DNA from: Drosophila miranda
Lineage: Eukaryota; Arthropoda; Insecta; Diptera; Drosophilidae
NCBI RefSeq assembly: GCF_003369915.1
Contig: NW_022881614.1
Span: 22,484,336-22,548,335, forward strand
Reading direction: 5' to 3'
Length of the DNA: 64,000 nucleotides
Positions 58,229 through 64,000 of the stretch are shown here, in pieces (within the stretch, counting starts at the first letter, position 1; every line of letters starts with the position of its first letter). The notes beneath the pieces were generated by a model. The model made no database searches. It saw only the letters and a program-made list of their open reading frames with translations, and was not told the origin of the DNA. The position numbers and the translations under genes were made by a program.

Positions 58229-60330
58229 ATGAAGTCGTTCACGGCGATCGCAGTTATTTCGGTGGCACTGCTGGCACTTGGCTGCCATGCCAAGCATATT
58301 GAGTCGAAAGTGGCCGACAAGGACTTCCTGGGAAAGCAAAAGTTTGTCTTCGAGACGCTGCAGCACATCTACCAGGACGATGTTTTTGTCAGTGAGTACA
58401 CTGCCACCTACGCCGAATACAAGCCATGGGATCATGTGGGCGACTACCATCACCCCGAGTTGTTGGAGCATTTCTTCGAGCTCTGGCAGCACCATCCATT
58501 CCATGACGATCAGGTGTGGTCCGTGATGTACGAGCGCCATGAGGAATACGCTGTCGGTCTGGTGCGCCTCTTCTACTTTGCCAAGAACTGGGAAACCTTC
58601 CAACACGCTGTCTTCTGGGCCCGCCAGCACGTGAACAAGCAGCTGTTTGTTAACGCCTTCACCGTTGTCACCATCGCCCGCGACGACATGCAGGGCATCA
58701 TCCTGCCGGCTCACTACGAGATCCATCCCTGGAGCTTCTTCGGCGGCCAGACCCTGGAGATGGCTGAGCACTACAAGATGCACGGCTTCCACCACGTGAA
58801 GAAAATGGACAACATCTACAATGTGGTGCTCAAGTCGAACTACTCGAACCATTACGGCAACCTCAACTACGATCACGAGCTGGCATACTTCCTGGAGGAT
58901 GTTGGTTTCAACAGCTTCTACTACTACTACAACCTCGACTACCCGTTCTGGACCAAGGGCTCGGAGCACCATGTGCTGAACAAGGACCGTCGCGGAGAGC
59001 TCTACCTGTACACCCACTGGCAGCTGCTCGCCCGCTGGTATCTGGAGCGTCTGTCCAACGACATGGGCGAGGTGCCCACATTCAACATGTACGAACCGGT
59101 CGCCTCCGGCTACTTCAGCGCCCTTCGCAGCTACAATGGCGTTCCCGACTGGCACCGCGACAACCACCACAGCTTCTACCATGAGCACAACATCGAGCAC
59201 ATCCAGGAAGTTGAGCTTTACACACAGCGTGTGATGGACTGGATTCACAAAAACGAGAAATTCGATGTGGAGGTTATCAACCAGCTGGGAAATATCATTC
59301 AGGGAAATGCGGACAGCATTGACAAGAAGTTCTACGGTAGCCTGGACAAGGAGTACCGTCACATCGTGAACGGAGGACACCAAGTCGGCAAGCACTACGA
59401 GAGCTTCCCCGGCCGTTTCATGCACTACGACACGTCGCTCCGCGACCCCCTGTTCTACGAAGTGTACAAGAACCTGGTCGGCCACTATTGGCACCTCATG
59501 GAGACCTTCCCCGAGTACAAGAAACACGACTACGAATTCGTGGGCGTCAAGATCGATGCCGTTCACATGCCCGAGAGCCTTACCACCTACTTCGAGTACT
59601 TCGATGCCGACATCAGCAATGCTGTTAATGTCCCGTTGTTCAGGATAGCCACGATAGCCTGTATTCCTTCGGACGCAACTCACACTACAACGGTGTGAGC
59701 TACGTGATCAAGGCGCGCCAGCATCGCCTGAACCACAAGCCCTTCGAATTCACCCTGGACGTCAGTGCCGACAAGGCCCAGGATGCCATTGTGAAGGTTT
59801 TCATTGGACCCAAATACGACGAGCACGGACACGTCATCCCACTCGAGCACAACTATCAGAACTTCTTCGAGCTGGACCACTTCAAGGTCCATCTGGAGGC
59901 CGGCGTCACTCACATCAAGCGCAACAGCGGCGACTTCTTCATCTGGGTCAACGATCGCACCACCTACCTGGAGCTGTACCAAAAGCTGATGGATGCCTCC
60001 GTCAGCGATTACAAGTTCAAGTTGGATCAGTCTGAGGCCCACTGCGGTGTCCCCAACCGTATGATGCTGCCAAAGGGAAAGAAGGGCGGCCAGGTCTACC
60101 AGTTCTTCTACATGGTCTATCCCTTCCATGAGACTGCCGTGGCCCAGTACACCGGCTACGATCTAATCATCAGCTGCGGCATTGGTCACGGATCCCGCTA
60201 TGTGGATGCGTTGCCCTTCGGTTTCCCCTTCAATCGCCCAGTGAAGCACGATTACTACTTCGATGTGCACAACTTCAAGTTCTTCGACGTGAAGATCTTC
60301 CACCGTGACGAGCACACCAATGTGGCCTAG
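58229..60330 (+). pseudogene. Lsp2: Larval serum protein 2-like hexamerin with one frameshift
   Basis: Hexamerins are haemocyanin-derived storage proteins secreted by larval fat body. The intronless frame starts MKSFTAIAVISVALLALGC (signal peptide). It carries haemocyanin-fold sequence such as HEEYAVGLVRLFYFAKNWETF and ILPAHYEIHPWSFF and ends FHRDEHTNVA at 60327, very close to fly LSP2 in length (about 700 residues) and tail. At about 59634 (aatgtcccgttgttcag) the frame is lost, and it continues one frame over as VVQDSHDSLYSFGRNSHYNG. A single-base deletion explains this. Without it the protein would be full length. In D. melanogaster Lsp2 is on chromosome arm 3L, so a copy among 2R-type genes suggests transposition. 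Confidence 0.85.
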
Positions 60331-60488
60331 ACGAACGAACGGAATCGGATGCAATCACCTGTGTTCCACTCCAATCTATTAATATTAATCCCCTGCACCC
60401 AAACCCCATAGATCAATTCAATGTCACTTACAACTTGTCCACACCTTCCTTGCGACCATTCAACAATAATCTAATTCCGAACAAAACT

Positions 60489-60937
60489 TTAAGAATCGAT
60501 TTGTGGGCACTTTTGTTTTGGAGCAGTACGCTGGCAACCGATCTCGAGGATGAATAGAAGCATGACCATCAGAGTCAGAAGTCCATATGCTAGCCAAATC
60601 CATTGCAGATCAATAAGCCGCAGGGCAGTGCCAGTTTGATGAGCCTCCCGATGAATCTGATCCAGGCTGAGATCCCGCAAGCTGGCGACACCGGCGATAG
60701 ACATGTCGTAGTGGTGCATCCCCACCCAATACTGATAGAGGCCGTTGACCAGGAGTTCTTGGGCAGCTCAAAGGTGAGCAGTGCCAGCGACATCAGGCAG
60801 GCCTCCTTGGAGTAGATGAAAAGCTCTCGCCAAAAGTACTTTTGCTGGTTCTCAAATAGGGTCCAGTGGAGCCGCGAGGCGAGGTAGACGTAGCTGGTAT
60901 TCGCGTCATCTCGCAACCGATTGTACTCACTGGGCCA
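60489..60937 (-). pseudogene. Divergent ionotropic receptor, C-terminal fragment, frameshifted
   Basis: The fragment starts after a TGA at 60940 with WPSEYNRLRDDANTSYVYL and reads FIYSKEACLMSLALLTFELPKN. It then changes frame near 60762 to LVNGLYQYWVGMHHYDMS. It ends with a membrane segment (WLAYGLLTLMVMLLFILEIG) and a short Cys-containing tail at 60489. This layout, extracellular S2 lobe then last transmembrane helix then short tail, fits insect ionotropic receptors (chemosensory). The pore region and upstream domains are missing. The exact receptor cannot be named. Confidence 0.65.
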
Positions 60938-61129
60938 TCATGGAGATCGCTTAAGTAACTAAACTATATATGGTCGTAAGCCTAAAAACAATGTTAATTT
61001 GCACGGAATGTTAAATACATCAAAAGAATGTCACGAGATTGCTCTAATAACAAAGGGTTGGGTTGAACAGAATCGGTTAGCAATGGGTTATAACAAAATA
61101 AATATATATGTGAAAATCATCATGGGGTC
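60938..61129. other. Short AT-rich spacer
   Basis: No gene. Carries an aataaa-type polyadenylation signal for minus-strand or plus-strand transcripts near 61095. Confidence 0.35.
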
Positions 61130-61488
61130 TCAGATAACACTGCTCAGATTTGACCCGGAGCTGGAGCGGTTCTTTTGTGGCGTTGTCGTCGGCGTCCCCC
61201 CATTGGTCATTGCTGGACCGTCCAGCAACTGCAAAAGCCTTTGCCTTGTGCGCTTGTCACTGGCACAGATGCACTGTATTAGGTTTGTCAACTGTTTGGC
61301 GGAGTAGTCGTCCTCCTGCCGCTGCTGCTCGATCCACAGTTCGAATTGTTCCGGTGAGAAATAATAGGTTTTGATGAACACATCCACATAAGAGCGGTGT
61401 TGGGGGTACGTTTGATTCGATATAAGCGTTAAGCTATTAAGCGTTTTTAACAACTGTTGCAATTTGAAGTTAATGAAAGTCGAGAGGC
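61130..61488 (-). pseudogene. Vps50/syndetin C-terminus, cut by a BEL/Pao insertion
   Basis: The minus-strand frame, read from the retroelement junction, is LSTFINFKLQQLLKTLNSL, then YVDVFIKTYYFSPEQFELWI, then AKQLTNLIQCICASDKRTRQ and a Ser/Thr-rich tail stopping at 61130. The block from YVDVFIKTYY to RTRQRLLQLLDG matches the C-terminus of syndetin (CCDC132/VPS50), a subunit of the EARP complex that tethers vesicles for endosomal recycling. The open frame runs straight into the end of an LTR at 61489, so the element sits inside the coding exon. The N-terminal part of the gene should lie beyond the element, outside the window. Confidence 0.65.
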
Positions 61489-61894
61489 TGTTTATAATTC
61501 ACAATTTATTTGCATATGTAAACCAACTTATCGCGTATGTACATATGGGGATGATTGGGGCGAACGATTGATGCGAGGATGTTAGTCTAATAGCTGCGAC
61601 GATTAGCACAAGACTGCACATGCTGATGGGCCAAATTGCCGGGCCCTATGCAGCAAGCTTAGACGCGAGCGAGAGCGTATGATAGCCCGAGAGCGTTAGA
61701 GCTGCTCGGGGACGCTGTTAAGCCGAGTCCGAGAGATTGCGACATAAGGAGACGAAAGAATTCCGCTGCATGCGCATATGCGGTAGCAAATGATCTTTGC
61801 AGTGGGGGCATTGGAAACGACAACACCAAAATGCATTTCCTTTGGGCCGCACCACTGGCAATAATTTAAAATATTTAAGCTGCTTGACCCGACA
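61489..61894 (-). repeat. 3' LTR of the second BEL/Pao element
   Basis: 406 bases, beginning TGTCGGGTCAAGC right after the polypurine tract and ending ...TATAAACA at the host junction. The pol frame stops 20 bases inside it. Confidence 0.75.
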
Positions 61895-64000
61895 TACTCC
61901 CCCCGTTGGAAGCCTGACTTTCAACAGCATCTTTAAGGGGCAGCAGGCACAGCTTGTTGACGGCGCGCTTGGTGATTCCAGATGACGTCTTCAGCACAGC
62001 AACTCGGGAAACGCCATCTCGTCCAGGCAAAAGCTCGACCACTCTCGCCAGTGGCCACTTCATTGGAGGAAGATTCTCATCCTTGACAAGAACCAAATCT
62101 GCGACTGCTAAACTAGACTTCGCAGTGCGCCACTTTGAGCGCTGCTGCAGTGACGTTATGTACTCCTCCTTCCACCGGGACCAAAAGAGCTGCTGCAGGT
62201 ACGAAACGCGCTGCCAGCCGTCCAGGCGAGCGAAGTTTAGCTGCGTGACGTCAGGCTCAGCGAACGAAGCAGGAGGGCCACCACTCAAGAAATGCGCTGG
62301 AGTTAGAACATCTAGATCGGCAGGGCTCTCTGAAATTGAAACTAAAGGTCTTGAATGAATCACTGCCGTGATGTGGCACAACAGCGTCCGCAGCTCGTCA
62401 AATCCAAGAACCGAGTTGCCTATCGCACGGTAGAAGTGGTACTTGGCCGTCTTCACTGCAGCCTCCCATAGACCACCAAAATGAGGGGAGCGCGGAGGAA
62501 TGAAATGCCAGTCTATAGCCTCGACCAAGCAAAAATCCAGCAGCGCCTTCTGATGGTCATCGCTGAGGACCAGGCGCTTTAATTCCATCAGCTCATTCTT
62601 AGCGCCGACAAAATTGGTTGCGTTGTTTGACCAAATTTGCCGCGGCTTCCGTCTGGTGCATATGAAGCGCTTTAGTCCATGTAGAAAAGCAACTGTGGAT
62701 AAGTCCTTTATAAGCTCCAGATGAACAGCCTTGGTAGCGAAACAATTGACGCAGACGTAGCACTTGATTGGAGCCTTGTTGCGTGCCTCCGGTTTGTTAG
62801 AAAACGGCCCACAGAAGTCCACGCCTGTGATTTCAAAGGCATGAGAACCATCGAGCCGCTCCTTTGGAAGATCCGCCATAATATGCTCCAAAACCCTGGG
62901 CTTCAGTCGACAGCATCTTACGCACTTGTTTACTGCCTTGTTTACCGTCTTCCTCCCCCCAATAAGCCAATATTGGGATCGAATTAGTCCAAGCAAAGCT
63001 CGGGGACCAGCGTGCAGATTCCGCTCATGAAAATGGGAGATTATTGCAAGAGTCAGTGGATGGCTGCTGGGCAAGATGATGGGATGACGGCCATCAAAAT
63101 CCAACGAAGAGTTTTTCAGTCGACCATCTACACTGAGAAGTCCAAACTGATCCATGAATGGCGATAACGATGCGATTGAGCTCGATGAGGAGACTGCTCC
63201 CCTTGCCCGCAGTGACTTCATGTCCTCCCATAGCTGAGTACGCTGGACTAGTCGTAGCAATACCTGGGTTCCATGTTCAATGTCTGAGACAGTGAGTCCG
63301 GGGCGCCGAATTCGGTTGCAAAACTTGTGAATGTATCCGAAAACGCGTTGCAAAGAAGCAAATGAATTCGCATACTTGGAATCAGCAATAATGTCCATGT
63401 AGGGCGATTTGACCAGAAGAGCCTTCCGACGAAGTTCAAGGGCTGGCTTATCAGGTAGCACAGTGGGTGGCCAGTCATCTGAGGAGCCGCAAAGAAATGG
63501 AGGACCATGAGCCCAAAGAGGTGACTCATTCAGCTCAGTCGGATGAGCCTCTCGAGACAGAATGTCGGCTGGGTTTAAAGCTGTGGGAACATAGCGCCAT
63601 TCCATTTTTTCGGTCATTTCCTGAATCGTTGACACTCTATTTGCAACAAAAGTATTAAATCTTGACGGCTCGTCCCGAATCCAAGAGAGCGCAACGGCAG
63701 AATCACACCAACAGTAACACCTTCCCTTGAATACATTCATTCCAGCTATCTCAGATATGAGCCTAGCCAGCAACTCCGCTCCACAAAGCTCCAACTTTGG
63801 TACTGTAAGTGTCTTCAAAGGAGCCACACGAGATTTGGTACAAAGTAAGTGACTGCTGAAATGATGACCCTTGGACACGACATAAATGCATGCACCATAA
63901 GCCTCGATGCTGGCATCGCAAAATCCGTGAATTTCCAGCGTAGAGTCTGGAAGGAGCACAAGCCGAGGAAATTCAAGTCGACGAATCTGACCAAAACTGG
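61875..64000 (-). pseudogene. BEL/Pao pol (RNase H, integrase), open frame with a mutated integrase site
   Basis: Open from the window edge to 61875. It reads IHGFCDASIEAYG (RNase H-like, first Asp), CDSAVALSWIRDEPSRF, the zinc module HAGPRALLG ... CVRCCRLKP, and an integrase core with VDFCGPF (Asp) and GGLWEAAVK (Glu). At the middle position it has IWSNNATNFVG, where the family has Asp-Asn: the second catalytic Asp is Asn. The C-terminal domain (DLDVLTPAHFL, WSRWKEEYI) is present. About 708 codons are visible, with no stop inside. The frame is well preserved, but the integrase should be inactive. Confidence 0.8.

Larger units (their letters stand above)
61489..64000 (-). mobile_element. Second BEL/Pao retrotransposon, 3' part with 3' LTR, runs off the window
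   Basis: A different BEL family from the first: different LTR, GC-richer codons, and only distant protein similarity. On the minus strand it shows RNase H to integrase coding, a G-rich tract (cggggggagta) just before the LTR as polypurine tract, and an LTR with TGTCGGG...AAACA ends. The insertion interrupts the Vps50-like exon. Confidence 0.88.

Noticed and set aside
58169-59683. 504-residue minus-strand ORF opposite Lsp2
   Set aside because: It mirrors the codon bias of the hexamerin gene, is very rich in V/L/H and has no recognisable domain.

Overview
The window looks like Drosophila nuclear DNA. Genes are intron-bearing with GT-AG splice sites, and the encoded proteins match fly families (Fab1, ribophorin II, peroxisomal acyl-CoA oxidase, HLH54F, sarcosine dehydrogenase, a larval serum protein, an ionotropic receptor). 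Copies of the short non-autonomous Helitron typical of the obscura group (SGM / ISY / DINE-1 type, 5' TATACCCGATAC, 3' CCCTCGTT) are scattered through it. Several of the host genes are, from memory, on Muller element C (D. melanogaster 2R). Many carry nonsense codons, frameshifts, lost splice sites or transposon insertions, while their neighbours are intact. Together this suggests a young degenerating neo-sex chromosome, with the D. miranda neo-Y as best guess. That attribution is inference.

Layout. 1-1714: two unassigned minus-strand ORFs and a short inverted-repeat element. 1715-5327: a partial second copy of a gene pair, broken by a Helitron. 5328-about 9690: a Mutator-like element with a transposase and a RING-finger ORF, itself hit by nested Helitrons, followed by a P-element MITE that contains a piggyBac-like MITE. 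9690-11245: a Tc1-like MITE split by a hAT element. 11515-27432: a head-to-tail array of Helitron plus BEL/Pao retrotransposon pieces running into a longer BEL/Pao copy that still has its 5' LTR. 27480-30298: the C-terminal half of fab1 with a stop codon and a lost splice acceptor. 31697-37464: the intact original of the duplicated pair (a PEY-repeat protein and an XK-related protein). 39332-49551: a small broken gene, intact ribophorin II (OstDelta), a dead Acox57D-type oxidase and intact HLH54F. 50145-56910: remnants of sarcosine dehydrogenase, an SLC26 transporter split by a Helitron and a WDR5-like gene with an N-terminal frame break. 58229-60330: an Lsp2-like hexamerin with one frameshift. 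60489-64000: an ionotropic receptor fragment and the C-terminus of a Vps50/syndetin gene cut by a second BEL/Pao element that runs off the window.

The host genes do not form one pathway; they are ordinary chromosomal neighbours. What ties the window together is decay and transposon traffic: intact dosage-relevant genes (OstDelta, HLH54F) sit beside pseudogenes, and the Helitrons appear both as insertional mutagens and, apparently, as carriers of flanking DNA. No bacterial features, tRNA, rRNA or CRISPR were seen.
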